DNA of 64,000 nucleotides from Mytilus trossulus (taxonomy: Eukaryota; Mollusca; Bivalvia; Mytilida; Mytilidae), in contig NC_086378.1 in NCBI RefSeq assembly GCF_036588685.1, forward strand, positions 29,861,578-29,925,577, given 5' to 3'. The notes under the pieces are model-generated. The model had not been told where the DNA came from and made no database searches. It saw nothing but the letters and a program-made list of their open reading frames with translations. The position numbers were made by a program, and so were the translations under genes. This document shows positions 1 through 12,500 of the stretch, in pieces. The first letter of the stretch is position 1. Each line of letters begins with the position of its first letter.

Positions 1-210
1 GCTATTTTAAAGTCTTATATGAAAAAATAAATGGGTGTTATGGGGCAAATTATTTTACCTTGTTTATCGCGTTTCAACATCAACTGCTAACCTTCATAAA
101 ACCTTTATTACTGAACTAATTTTAAAAACTAAGGTACCATTTTCATCGTAACAGCTAGTTTAACACAGAAAATATAATAAAACTTGAGACAGGAGGGAAA
201 AAATTTCACC
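1..210. other. AT-rich flank, no gene seen
   Basis: Intergenic or intronic AT-rich sequence left of the first terminal-inverted-repeat element. I see no exon, repeat family or RNA gene. Confidence 0.5.
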
Positions 211-880
211 TTAAGGTAGCACTCCACAGTTAGATGTGTAGTTTCGCATTTTGGCCCCTGTGAATTTTTCAAATATGAGAGCTAGTGTGCAATAAAATTC
301 ATTTTTGGATAGCCGAGTATTAAAATAGCCTTTGTATTGGGTTTATATGAACATCAAGGTTATGTAATGTAAGTAATATAGGCTGTTTTCTGTATGACAG
401 TCCGTATTTGCATGTCCCTACCATACATTGGTCCGGCAATTATTGTAATAATTTTTTCCAACTTTTTATCGCACGAACTTTGTGATTGGATTTTACGAAA
501 AAATAAGGAGAAAGACACCCATTTTTTATTGGACCATTAGGAAGATTTAGGAAAACATTTTCTAAAAAGGTATCACTCAAAGGCATTGAAATTCTAGTTT
601 GATCCAAATTTTGGGGGAAAATGTGATATGTTCACTCCCCTTTTTGCAATATTTTATGGGGAAAAATGCAGAATGTTGCCATGGATACACATAAAAGTAA
701 TTAATTTTCACCCTTTTAACTTTTGAAAATCAAATCTATGGAAGATACTGATTACATACATATGCACATGTACAACACAAACAGTTAGGTTAATGTATTA
801 GAAATCCAGGAATAGGAGATGATAAAACATTTTGTGGCTCATTTTTGCTTTTATTTTCTAACTGTGGAGTGCTACCTTAT
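211..880. mobile_element. Non-autonomous element with ~22-bp inverted termini (TTAA type)
   Basis: The left end reads TTAAGGTAGCACTCCACAGT and the right end is its inverse, CTAACTGTGGAGTGCTACCTTA. There is no coding potential between them. The left edge includes TTAA; at the right edge it has decayed to TTAT. The length and lack of an ORF fit a MITE. The TTAA target suggests a piggyBac-type transposase acting in trans, which is inference. Two other elements in the window, at 11647 and 39094, begin with the same TTAAGGT letters. Confidence 0.75.
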
Positions 881-1373
881 AATGGTATTAAAAAAAAAGA
901 GCCAAAGGCGCAGAGACAAAATTAAAGCCTAGGACAAATTGTGCCGCGTTGCCAACGGAAAGCTGAGTCTGGACCAGGATCAAAGACTACTTATATTGCC
1001 AGCGACTTTCAAGACGAAGAACAACAATCCGGGTTCCCTGTAAAACTTTACATTCTACATCTATTGACTGTCATATTTGAGGAGATGGGGTTTGGTAAGT
1101 GTCAGACAAGGAAATATTTCGTATCATTAAAGATAAACATACTAAGTGATAAGTGAAAGCAAAAGCATCTATTAAATAACATTGAGCTTTTAACAATAGA
1201 AAACAATAAACCAGCAAATGTAATACCTATCAGACAGTCTAACGACTGTTCAGCACACACAAGCCACAAAATTATAAAAGTCTAATATATAAAATAACAT
1301 AGTTTTTAATTAACGTAAAGCATACAATGTGTAAATAATAATTATGAAGTGGACACTGTGTAAATATAAATGA
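881..1373. other. 3' flank of the DUF1330-like gene
   Basis: Lies downstream of the minus-strand stop codon at 1374-1376 and probably holds the 3' UTR of that gene. A short direct duplication of a TGAAGTGGAC-type motif sits at about 1343-1388, overlapping the stop. No other coding signal is convincing. Confidence 0.4.
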
Positions 1374-4300
1374 CTATGAAGTGGACGTTGTATCTTCTCC
1401 CTGTGAGTCCTCCGTAGATATATCGGCAATATCAAATGTGGCTGAATTGTGAATGACCATACACTTTGGTTTAAGTTCATCTATAACTGCTTGAAGTTCT
1501 ATATTGAGAGAGAAAAAAAGAATTTACAATGGCATCGAAATACTCATTTGAAAAAAAATGTAGCTTAAAATTTCTAATGGTTGCTTAAACTCTACACTGT
1601 GTGCTTAATAATATAATATAATATAGTGTTCTATTATAAATGATTCCCATGTCCCAATATATAAGATTTGGATTGAAAAGCATCTCAAAACGAGGTGCTA
1701 AAGGGACAAAAGACAAAATGTGTTAATTAACAAATTTTGTGCCTGCCTATAGCGAAAATTCCTTTCATTGCTTATATTTCTAATCTTAATCTACACCTTG
1801 TAGTTATCACCAGCTTTAATAATAATGTCTTGACAAATAAAATTTGCCTTTTCTAAAATAAAATAATAAATTCATACTTTATTTTGCCTCTGAACGAAGA
1901 TGATAAGCCATAAACTGACATTTTTACTATTGTTTTAATTATTTCTTATCCAACAGCTAAAGATAATACCAAGCTGTAAACAAAACACTGTTGTAGTGAC
2001 CAGAAAGTAGTTCCGAAAATCTTTGGATTTTATTAAATTTAGTTATTATATTAAGAGTTTATTCTACCGGTGAAAAAGTTGAGTATAAATGTATAAGCAG
2101 TGCGACATAGCTGATGGGTTTCATACACAAGTTTAAGTTTTATGACTATCTCTAACATTGCTTTAGCTGCTAAACAAAGCCCACCAAACGGACGCGCATT
2201 TCATATAACTAGGTGAACGAACGATCTTTAATTTCAATTCTGGGTATTGTTCAATATCGTAGCAGCTACGTAGCGGCTACATAGCTGCTATCAATACCTA
2301 TGTAGCAGCTAATCTATAGCTACTCGTTCAATAGTCACAATCTACGTAGCACTACGTAACAGCTACGATATTGAACGCGGCCCTGGTAAATTGTTGTTAC
2401 CCGAATTTGTATTGCCCCGAAGCAAATATCACATGTATGATCAGGACTACAACATGTTTTAATGTGATACTTTTGCTATACTAGAGCGCTTGCTGAGATT
2501 GACGTTTGATTTAGTCCACGAAAACATGCAACCGTTCTCAAACATATTATTCAATTCCATGCCAATCGGTGTTTACTCTTAGTAAAAAATAACGGGTGTT
2601 TGGTAACGAAGCAGCACATGCTAGTTTTTTAGTATTTGTTTCGGAAATCGCACCCATGACACTCTATACTCAAAACAAGCGCGATACTACTTGGCCAACG
2701 AGATGGTTCGTGAGTGTTTTGGAAAAAAATAACAACCCGGCTAAGTAGACAAGATTGATTAAGCAATGACTTCAGAAAACAATAGCAAAGTGCCTTGAAG
2801 CAACTGATAACATGCATGCTCTGATTTCAAATTATTTCATACCTGCAATACTTGATTTGTAATTTTTCACTGCTGTTAAACCAGGCCAAGCCATGATACT
2901 AAGTTTGGACTTTGCTCCTGTCCTCCATGTTCCCTGAAGTACCTCATAGTTTGGTGTATTAACACTTAGAATTCCGCCATGAGCAATTCTAAAAAACAAT
3001 TTGATATACGTGTAACCACAAATAAACATTTTCTCTTCTACAGTTAAGAATGAAAAGGTTTTTATGATTATTGCCAAGTAAGTATTTGCTCTTTTATATT
3101 TTATTGAATCATGATTTTATTTTCAAGGGGAATTATAAATACAGATGATTTGTCCTGTGGTTTCTTCATTATCTTTCGGCTTGGTTGAAACTTACAATAG
3201 TGTCGATTTTTTCTCGTTTAAATTGTTTTACATTTTCATTTCGGGGTCTTTTGTAGCCGACTATGCGGTATGGGCTTTGCTCATTGTTGAAGGCCGTACG
3301 GTGACCTAAAATTGTTAATTTTTGTGTCATTTAGTCTCTTGTGGGGAGTTGCCTCATTGGCAATTATACCACATCTTCTTTTTTTTTTTTACATCTATGG
3401 TGCTTGAGCCTTTGGAAGATTCTTCAAACAGTGAATGATACTGTCCTCCTTCTATATCGAATGATTGACATGACCAAGCTTACCTTAAAGGTCTGAGTAT
3501 ATTTTCGATTAAGTTTCTATATCGAGTGACAGCCTCTACATTCTCTTCAATCATTGAAATCTCGGATATAGTAACCATTGTCTTTCCTACAAATACAATT
3601 GATATTTCTCAAAAATGAACTTTCTTTACACATGAACATTTATCACTATGAAGATCGTCTGAAAATATTGTCCTCTTCTCTAGTTTTCCTCATAGTAAGT
3701 AGTCGGGCTATATGAACATTTTATTTGGAATAAATCTGAATTTTAGTATGCTTGGGTTTTTTTCTTCTTATCTACTATTAAGAGTCCCTTTACGGTTTAC
3801 TATTGAGTCTTCACTATAAACACTGACCATTCATCTTTTGTGGAATAGGATAGGCAAAGTTGTTTTTTTTCTCGGTACAAACATTTTTTTCTCCAAAATA
3901 TGATATTTGTTTTGTTTATATATTTTTTCACTACGCATCAGGCAAGAAGTTTAGAATCAAACGATTCTCTCCTCCCGCAATGGCCCGATCTACTTATGGT
4001 TAATGTCTTAAACAGTTGTACAGCTGACATCAATGTAAACAGTGTAGTTTTATTCTTTGAAATTGTTTATATATCATCACAGCAGAAGGCCTATATTTTC
4101 CCGTGATCATCTTACCTGACTGGAATTGTTCTTTGACACCAGTTACAGTTATATCGGAATTTTTCAACCATTTTGTTTCTTGGATACCAGGAGAAGTCGT
4201 TAACCAATCAGATGCTTCCTTTTTAGACGGGAAACTTATAAGCACAACGTGTTTTCCTTTCGGCCAATTACCAATAGATTTATATGGCTAAATGAAGAAA

Positions 4301-5263
4301 ACAAAATACATATTTGCATTGTTTTACATGTCAACATAAAATTGGAACCAATGCAGGTTTTATTTCAAGATTTATTTACTGATGTTATACGAGCATTCGG
4401 GTCGGTTTTCTTGATTGTTGGTGTGTGTTATATATCAGTTTGCCTGTCATTGTTCAAGTATATAATGTTAGTTCATTGCCCTCTTGTACACGTATTGCGT
4501 CTAAGGGTTCATAAACGACTTAAAAAACCAAAGCATTAATCGGGTCTAAGTCAAGATTTTGTAGTACTTTTAATTGTACAAGAACCAGTTTTGAGTTCTG
4601 AGTTATTTATGATTTCTTAAAGAAACAACTTTCGCCCATAGTGGAAATTTTAGCAAAATATATAAAACTTGGATGCATTTAAATAGTTTAAAAGTTTGAA
4701 CAAAATCGGTCTTCAAAATGTCCGAAATAATAGGTTTGCACAAGTAAATTTATGAATGATTTTTTTTTTTTCAATCACATATTTGTTTATCGCTTATTCA
4801 AATCTATTAAAAGTCAGCAGTTGCTAGTCGAGAACATTGTCTTACCGCTGACGTAACTGCTTATATATACAACTGTAGTTTACTATTGATTTATATGTAT
4901 TACTCATAAACAAAAATGTTAAATATTAACTCACTTTTATACTTTTAAAAATAGGGCGACCATTTTGAATTTCCAGAAGTTTCTTGTTATTTGTCAAAAA
5001 TGTTAGAAAATCTTCCATTATTTCTTTTGAAAACCTTATTATCATATACCAGACTCCGGTATCTTCTTCTTCATCATCTGAATTATTATTCTGAAATCAG
5101 AGGTAAAATAGTATAAATCTCAAATTCAATCAAAAGTTGTCAACTTGTTTCAAAGAGAAAATATTCTCCGCCTTGCATATCATTAATCTAAATTTGTAAC
5201 ATACATTTAAATGGTCGAATGTATCTCTAACGTCTTGCGAGGTTTTTAGAATAAAGAAACTCA
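1374..5263 (-). CDS. Unnamed protein with two DUF1330-like alpha/beta-barrel repeats (5' end unresolved)
   Basis: Minus-strand exons, 5' to 3': 5263-5205 (tentative), 5090-4935, 4287-4116, 3586-3484, 2988-2843, 1498-1374, ending in TAG. All junctions are GT..AG and phases agree (0, 1, 2, 1), giving about 252 residues. Repeat 1 has a first strand WYMIIRFS, a helix, then GNWPKGKHVVLISFPSKKEA. Repeat 2 has HGGILSVNTPNYEVLQGTW followed by a hydrophobic strand and helix. The order strand, helix, glycine turn, G-x-W, hydrophobic strand, F-P-S-type turn is that of the DUF1330/dimeric alpha-beta barrel fold, a family without one firmly known reaction. An acidic stretch precedes repeat 1 and an Asp/Glu/Ser/Thr tail ends the protein. 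No start ATG is evident: the tentative first exon has none, and an ATG at about 5298 leads to a stop across the junction. The gene lies about 700 bp downstream of the arrestin-domain gene on the same strand. Confidence 0.65.
2249..2376. mobile_element. Short palindromic MITE
   Basis: Starts GTTCAATATCGTAGCAGCTA and ends with the inverse, TAGCTGTTACG-like sequence closing in CGATATTGAAC. The whole 128 bp is rich in GTAGC/GCTAC units and would fold into a long hairpin. It lies between the last two exons of the DUF1330-like gene. Confidence 0.65.
3213..3390 (+). repeat. Mussel dispersed element, 3' fragment
   Basis: Contains TATGCGGTATGGGCTTTGCT, then GAAGGCCGTACGGTGACCTA and the terminal CTCATTGGCAATTATACCAC followed by poly-T. 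The same block recurs at 24420, 28900 and, inverted, at 56450, so it is a dispersed family. It lies in an intron of the DUF1330-like gene. Confidence 0.8.
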
Positions 5264-5731
5264 CTAATTAATTGGTCTCGTCGAACATGAATCGGACATT
5301 TTTCCTTAATTTTACATGTGTTTCACCTACGCAATTTTTATTTCACTTATCAGGTTTTTTAAAAGTTCTTTTAACAACACATTTGCAAAAAAATAGAAGA
5401 CTAAATGTGGTTTTTTTTTATTGTAGTTATTTTATTCTGGTTTTGGCGTCCTGTGTGCGGTAAGGGGTATTGCTTTTTAATTTTTATACTTTTAACTTGC
5501 AAGTAATTGATTTCTAACACTTTTGATTATAATTGATTTGCATATATGTTCAATATCTTGTCATTTTGTAATATAATATATAAAAAAAAAATTTGGAAAA
5601 GATGTGTTGTACATATTAACAAAGCATCAACTCAACAATACAATACAATTTAACAATTTAAAAACACATAGAATCAATTCCATAACAGCTTGGACAATAC
5701 AATTTGTTTGCGCGAGCACACGAGCATTAGT

Positions 5732-5974
5732 TTAAACATATTTATTAATAGTGGATTGGGAAACACGTTTTGCAACTTTGCGGGTGCGAGTGCTGACTTG
5801 TAGCGGCATATCCTTCTCTTTTTCGAAATCTACAATGATTTCTTTTACGTGCAAGAGATATGGCTCTCTCTTAACATGGGTGAGCCATTTATCGCCCCCT
5901 TCCGACGGACTATCGTCGTTACAAGCATTAGTGTTCAGAATAGCGAAGTTAGTACTAATTACAATATATACATA
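5732..5974 (-). other. Orphan open frame with coding-like composition
   Basis: An 80-codon open frame with no ATG at its head, just downstream of and slightly overlapping the arrestin-domain stop, in another frame. It reads as a charged sequence including DKWLTHVKREPYLLHVKEII, and its codons are less AT-biased than the surroundings. It could be an alternative last exon, a decayed gene or a transposon scrap. I do not recognise it. Confidence 0.35.
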
Positions 5975-6520
5975 CTACACTTGAATCTGGTAAGCCCATA
6001 GCCTCCTCATACGACGGTGGTGATATACTGCCCTCTACCTGGTTGTTGGCAGCTGCACTGACAGTGCCACCATTTGCTCTATTGTTCGTTGATGGTTGTT
6101 GTTGTCCTGTTCCGGGTGCACCAGTTTGTATAGGGAGTGCTCCTAGCGGTGGAGCTGAAGGTTGTAATGGCGTTGGAGTTGAAGAGTTAGTTCCTCGTAC
6201 AATTGTATTTGGTGTCAATGCAGTTTGAGTCTGGGACGAAGTTGAAGTTTTTGTAGCTTGTGTAGAGGGGTTAGTAGATGGACGAGTTGCAGAAGCAACA
6301 TTTGATGGTGTATTTGTCGCTGCATTAGACTTTGCCGAAGCTGTTACATTCTGCTTCGGTTTTGGTGCAGTAGTTATATTTTTATATTTGTAATTTACTG
6401 CATAAGCACACATTGGAGTGTAGGTTATATTTGGAAAATTCCTAGATGTCGAGGACTGGTTGAATGGCCTCCATCCTTTGTTACAGCTAGTGTATGTAAT
6501 GGCTTTTGATACATCAGTAA
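5955..6520 (-). CDS. Last exon of arrestin-domain gene: disordered tail with PSAP and PPSY
   Basis: This exon adds about 188 residues after the arrestin C domain. The acceptor TTTTTGTTAAAG is the one that restores phase from the preceding exon. The segment is low complexity (Thr, Asn, Ala, Ser, Gln) and looks disordered. PSAP and PPSY are the only recognisable motifs. The stop is TAG at 5955-5957. An 80-codon open frame overlaps the end in another frame. Confidence 0.85.
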
Positions 6521-9500
6521 CTTTAACAAAAATAATTATGCATAAATAAACAATGGTCAAATTTTAAAATAAAAATTCTATTTCAAACATTACTTTTATT
6601 ATAGTTTTATACAGAAAATATTGACTGAAGTAAAGCGGCGATTTAATGATTTTCTACACTGTCTTTTTTTATTGATTGGTCAGTTCCAAGCTATTACAGA
6701 TAGAGAGCAACATTATAGCAAAAATTGTCATCAACATCGAATAAGTCAACCTGTTTGAAATAATTAATTATCCCTTTAGATTTTGTTTTCACTTGAAAGA
6801 TGGTGTGTTCCCATCCATATTTGCGTATTTTGCAGAAACTTTTAACAGATTTAACAGGAGGAGCAGTAAATTGTTCAGCACTTAACAATATAATGACAAA
6901 TATTTGCTACTAATTGTCCAGTAATTTTAAGGTTTCCTTCGTGTTTTAATGCAAATACACAGTGTTTACTATAGCTTATATATTTTTCGAATAAAATACC
7001 TTGAATGCCAGCAGCTTGGCTTTGACTAGTTGTCTTAAGAGACTTTCCGAATGGAACCGTTCCTATGGTAACTGGGAAGATTAACTTCATATCACTTCCA
7101 GTGAAAAGGGGCACGGGTACAATAACCTAAAATAGTTAATGCAAAATGTAATCAAAACATCCTAACCAAAAGTTTTATCCTGACGATACGGTCATAATAC
7201 TGTTCAAAATATGAATACATAAAAAAAAGATACTTTACTAGTACAAAACACAACAACAAACTGGATAATACAAAAGAACACATCAAATATCAACGCCAGA
7301 CTCCTTCTGTAAGATAAAACCCGAAACAACAACTAACATCACCAGGTCCAGATAGCAAAAGCAGAAACTTCCCTTCTTCTGTTATATCATAAAGTGTGTT
7401 TGGTTATCTTTTTAAATGAATTTGGTGTTGACGGCTAATGACATGTTCAATTCCAATTGAAACTCTTCCAGAGCCTTTGCTAATCTAAACTTAAGATGAA
7501 ATTTCAACAATTGCCTTTTGCCTGTTTCCGTAGACTGTATATTGACCTCTAGATATTTTTGTAGTTGGATTGTAAAATTGAGAATGGAAATGGGGAATGT
7601 GTCAAAGAGAAAAACAAGCCGACCAAAGAGCAGAAAACAGCAGAGGGTCACGAATTGGTCTTCAACACAGTGAGAAATTCCTGCACCAATAGTCTGGCTT
7701 CTGCTGACCCCCAAACAAAAATTTGAAAATGGACGTCATACTTAACTCACTAACATATGAATGATCTAAACTAATGATAAAAAAACCGTAATTAACTAAC
7801 AAAGGCCAAAGGCTCCTGACTTGGGATATGCGACAGGGTTAATAATGTTTTGTGAGATCTCAACCCTTCCCAGGGGCGTAGCTACCCGGAGGCACGACAG
7901 CACGTGCATCCACGTCGTTTTCACAAAAAAATAAAAAATCAGAAGAGAGAGAGAGATGATTTGGTCAATCGGATCGGAGACTGTTGGTGTCTTTTCCGTC
8001 TATCCCGGATATTAGTTTGACAACCTAGTTACAAGTGTTGATGAAGCTGTATATTCAGAAAAAAGATCGTAGCTCCGAAGTTGCGTGCACATTGATTCGG
8101 CATGCAAAAAAAGATGGCAAAATAAAAATGTATAGATTGTCAATTTGAATGTTAAAGTATTGAAACACCTATGTTGTCACTTTTTTTAATTGATGAAATA
8201 TCATTAAATAACGACATTTGGTTTCAAAATAATTTTTTTTTGGAGATTATGACAAAATCGGAAGGTTACTTGTATCTTTAACAAGACTTTTACTTATCAA
8301 TTTGTAATACTCAGTCTAAGATATGTAGTTTTTGAGCACATTTTACAGTGTACAGCTGTTCATCAGTTTGGAATGAGATGTACCAATCGGCATTAGAATT
8401 ATCAGATCCCTTCGATATCGTTGAAAATATGCCGAGGCGATGTGGTTGACAGACTACCGGAGCCAATCACCCTGCAACCACGCCAAAACAGTATTGGAAA
8501 GTCTCATTATTTTTTGCGTTCATAGACCATATGATAAGGCAACTGGAGAGTGGAGTCGCGTCAAGTTATCAGAAAATCGCTTCTTTGTGCTGTATCTGCT
8601 TCATCGTGTTGTAGGAAATATCACAAACGAACAAATCTCAATATTGAAACATACGAAACTGACCTAGCATGTAATTTTGAAGAATTCAATTGGGAGGTCG
8701 CTCGATGCCGAACACGTACGCTGGTTTCATCTCGCGAGTGCTACCATGCCATGATGGCCCTGGGATCTATCAGTCACGGTACTACGTATGTAATTGAAAA
8801 CAGATGTACGATCAACAATGAACAACGAAAGTTACATAGCATTACTGCATATTCATCGGGATTCCAGTGTGAATGTTGACAAAGTAATAGAGAAGTTTGT
8901 TTCTGCCCAGACCCGAAGAGCAGATTTTGGACAATTTTGAGTAAATTCTGTATCACAAATATGTGTTGTTTATGTATTAATATATTCAGAAGATTTATTA
9001 ATACAAGTTTTACATTCATAAATTTTTATCTACATATAGCTCCTCTTTTAACCGTTCTATGACCGAAAACCGAAAAAAAAAAAATTCTGCATAATAGGGT
9101 CCCAAAATTTTTTCGCCTCGCTCCGCTCGGCGGTAGTTGCTTCCACATCGTTTCGTTCTAGCTACGCTCCTGCTTCCCTACACCTCTATCCAATGTAGAA
9201 TAATAAAAAAACACACACACACTACAATACGCACAGCAAAACTCTGGTGCAGTTTAAAATAATTTAATTAGTGCAGTCTACTGTTGTGTCAAATATCATC
9301 TGAATCCATACTGTTTGAGTATAAACCTTTACAGTCAACCCAATCGTTTTCTAACAGTTTTATTGTGAAATTATTCTATAAAAAAAAAGTACTTACCACA
9401 GTAATACACCTGACGTCACAATCTATTTTCCTGATATAAAACGTACATACCTCGAGTATATATCTTACACTGATGCATTGACATGTTGGTCTTTCAATAG

Positions 9501-12500
9501 TAGCTGGTATTCCATCTATAAGCATCAATTGGTTGTCCCATTTTATGACTTTACTCTGAAAAAATTTAGAAAAATTTAGAAATTGATATAGTGTGCTTCG
9601 CTTGTAAATCGAGACTAAAAATTTAAACGAACTTATTAAGGAAAATTTCGTGATCAACTACCGGTTACCGATATTTTTTTCTTCAACATTTCAACACTAA
9701 TTGAGAGTTATATCATTAGCAATCGTACTGCATCTGCATAATTCATATAATCATTATTTTAAATGCTTTGTCTTTTCAAATCACATCTTTTAGTCATATA
9801 TATACTTTACTTTACTTTACTTGGTATAGTATTTGATCGTTTTTCACTTTTCGAGATTTGTGCTTCTGAAACTTGTACTAATCATGCGTGCGAACAAGTG
9901 GGTAATATCAACATGAAATGATAGCTAAACATTAAAAGTGGATAAGCCGTACCGCTACTAGTTCTGAGCTTGAGGTTACGACTTTAATAATAGTGTTTGC
10001 ATACTCCTCTTTGGCGTTCCCAATGAATGTGACATACTGCATTAACTGTGCTTTAATCTTTCCAAGATTCTGTGTAGAATCATTCTTTACAACAACTGCA
10101 AATTAGAACAAAATTTCATGAAATTAAAAATAACGACAAATCATAATGCTTCGTTGACTGATCATACTATTTATAAACTGCTAATACATATCCTTTTATA
10201 ATGTATTCCAGGAGAGTTCGGATGTTCAGTGGTTGTCGTTTGTTGATGTGGATCATCTCGCTTCTCGGGTTTTTTTTTATAGTTTATACCGTTGGTTTTC
10301 CTGTTTAGATGGTTTTACACTAGTGATTTTGTGGGCCCTTTATAGCTTGCTGTTCGTTTTGAGCTAGTGCTCCTTGTCAAAGGTCGTACATTGGCCTTTA
10401 ATCTTTTACTTTTAACGCATCATTGTAAATATAACGGAATTTGATGAGACTGTCATCAAAGTGAGAGGGTTAGCGCTATAAAACCAGGTTTAATCCACCA
10501 TTTTCTACATTTGAAAATGACTGTACCAAGGTAGGAATATGACAGTTCTTGTCCATTCGTTTTTGATGCGTTTTGTTATTAGATTTTGCCTAATGTGATT
10601 ATGGACTTTCTGAATTGATTTTCCTCTCAGTTTAGTATTTTTGTTATTTTACTTTTTATAAAATTGTGACTTGGATGGAGAGTTTTCTCATTGGCACTCA
10701 TACCACATCTTCTTATATAAATAAATTATATACATATACATGTAGTGCTAACAGTCTTAAAAAGATAAATCAAAGAAAGAGAACAAAACATGAAGACGGC
10801 TTTATTATGTATTCTTCGACACTCATCAACAAATTGCATTCGTTAAAAATGACATGGAACAGAAAGGTATATAGTACAATATGACTACTTTAAGACTTAC
10901 TAGATAGTGCAATTTGTTCTCCTGGACAGTATGCTGAGCGATCTATCTTTCCCCACAATTCTACTTTTCCAGCATTTCCAAAACCTAAAGCTTTTGGTAC
11001 CTGACATTCTTTTTTATAACATCGTGGATTCTGAAATTGAGAGAATACTGTGAACGAACAACTAAAAGTTTAAAATGTATGTATTTCAGTGTGATCATCA
11101 TTTACCATAATCATACACAATAGTTTATCTTTATATCTAGATTTGTATCTATGTTCATTCAGATATTTGTAAGGTTTTCAATTTGTTAATTTTGTAAAAG
11201 TTGTCTTGGAAAACTACATTCTTAAACTTGAGTTTAAATAATTTTATAGCTACTGCTTTTCTATGATTAAGCTAGGTTATGCAGAAAATCAAGATGTGGT
11301 AAGATTGTCTAATAGACATATATCCAACGAGACTTAAGACTGCGGATGTAGTTGGTTTGTACGCAAGTCAGTCTGTCGACTCGTATAGCAAAACAGAGTG
11401 AGTGAGTGAGTGATAGTACCTTATAGCAAGCTTCGTTGACATCAATCTCTTCCAATACAGTGATGCATTTATATCGAGTTACATCTGGAAATGGTATCGG
11501 TCTTCGAATACGGACTTGTATCATGTATCGAATGGCTCCCTTGGATCCCTCAAATGATGATGGTAGTCTTAACGGAATTCTATATTTAAAAGGGTACTTG
11601 TAGACTCCTGGTTGTATGTTTTCGCTCGTATCTGCATAAAATATAATTAAGGTAGAGCACAAGTATATATTTTTTTAGACACAATTTTTTTAAATTTGCC
11701 AAAATGAAGATTTTACTATGCTCTTTTCAAAAATTTAATAAAAAGTATGGATCACTGTGCTATTTTTCAAGCTATGAGTTTTTTGAAAATTGCCAAAATT
11801 TGGTTAGTTTGTTCATGAAAAAACACATATAAAAATTTCTATGAAATAGAATTTTGAAATAAATTGTGAGAAGAAAGGTTTCATAATATGTTTTAAGAAA
11901 ATAAAAAAAAAAACATGGTGTCACCGAACTTGTTTTCTTGCTTCCGCGCTTCATACAAAATGTACTTCGGTCAACGCTTTTACACCCCAATAAATTTACA
12001 AAAAGAAGCATTCAATTCTTAAATAGAAAATGAGATGTATTATCATATTATTTGGTTGTATTTTACCAAAAAACAGAAACTATTGTTTGATTCATTTTTT
12101 TCCCAAACTTTGACACATAAGGGGAGGTAACTCAAATGTAAGGGCAGATAATTCAGATTAAGGTACTTTTACATTAGAATGTGATAGGAATTTCACAATT
12201 TTATTATGTAGCAAGAAAACGGACCCGGTGACCTCATTTTTTTTTTTTTTCTTATCTGAAAGCATACTATTAAAGCTATCTTTTCATATTTTATCACAAA
12301 ATTCTATGATGCAGTTGTCGTTTTAAGGCAGAAAAATTGGTTTTTCATGCATAATCTATACAAACTCTGTCAATTTTGCACAACATGCAGCATGAAAATA
12401 AGCCCCGTGACCCATTCTTTTTCGTATTATTTTTATAAAAGCATGATTTAAACAACATTTTGGCAAATTATAAAAAAAATTCTATGAATTATAATTTAGA

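Noticed and set aside
5272-5463. ATG at about 5298 (minus, reading MSDSCSTRPIN) as the start of the DUF1330-like gene
   Set aside because: Its good GTGAGT donor would join to the next exon as TA|A, a stop codon, with either available acceptor.
6043-6228. Plus-strand frame opposite the arrestin tail
   Set aside because: It is antisense to a low-complexity coding exon.
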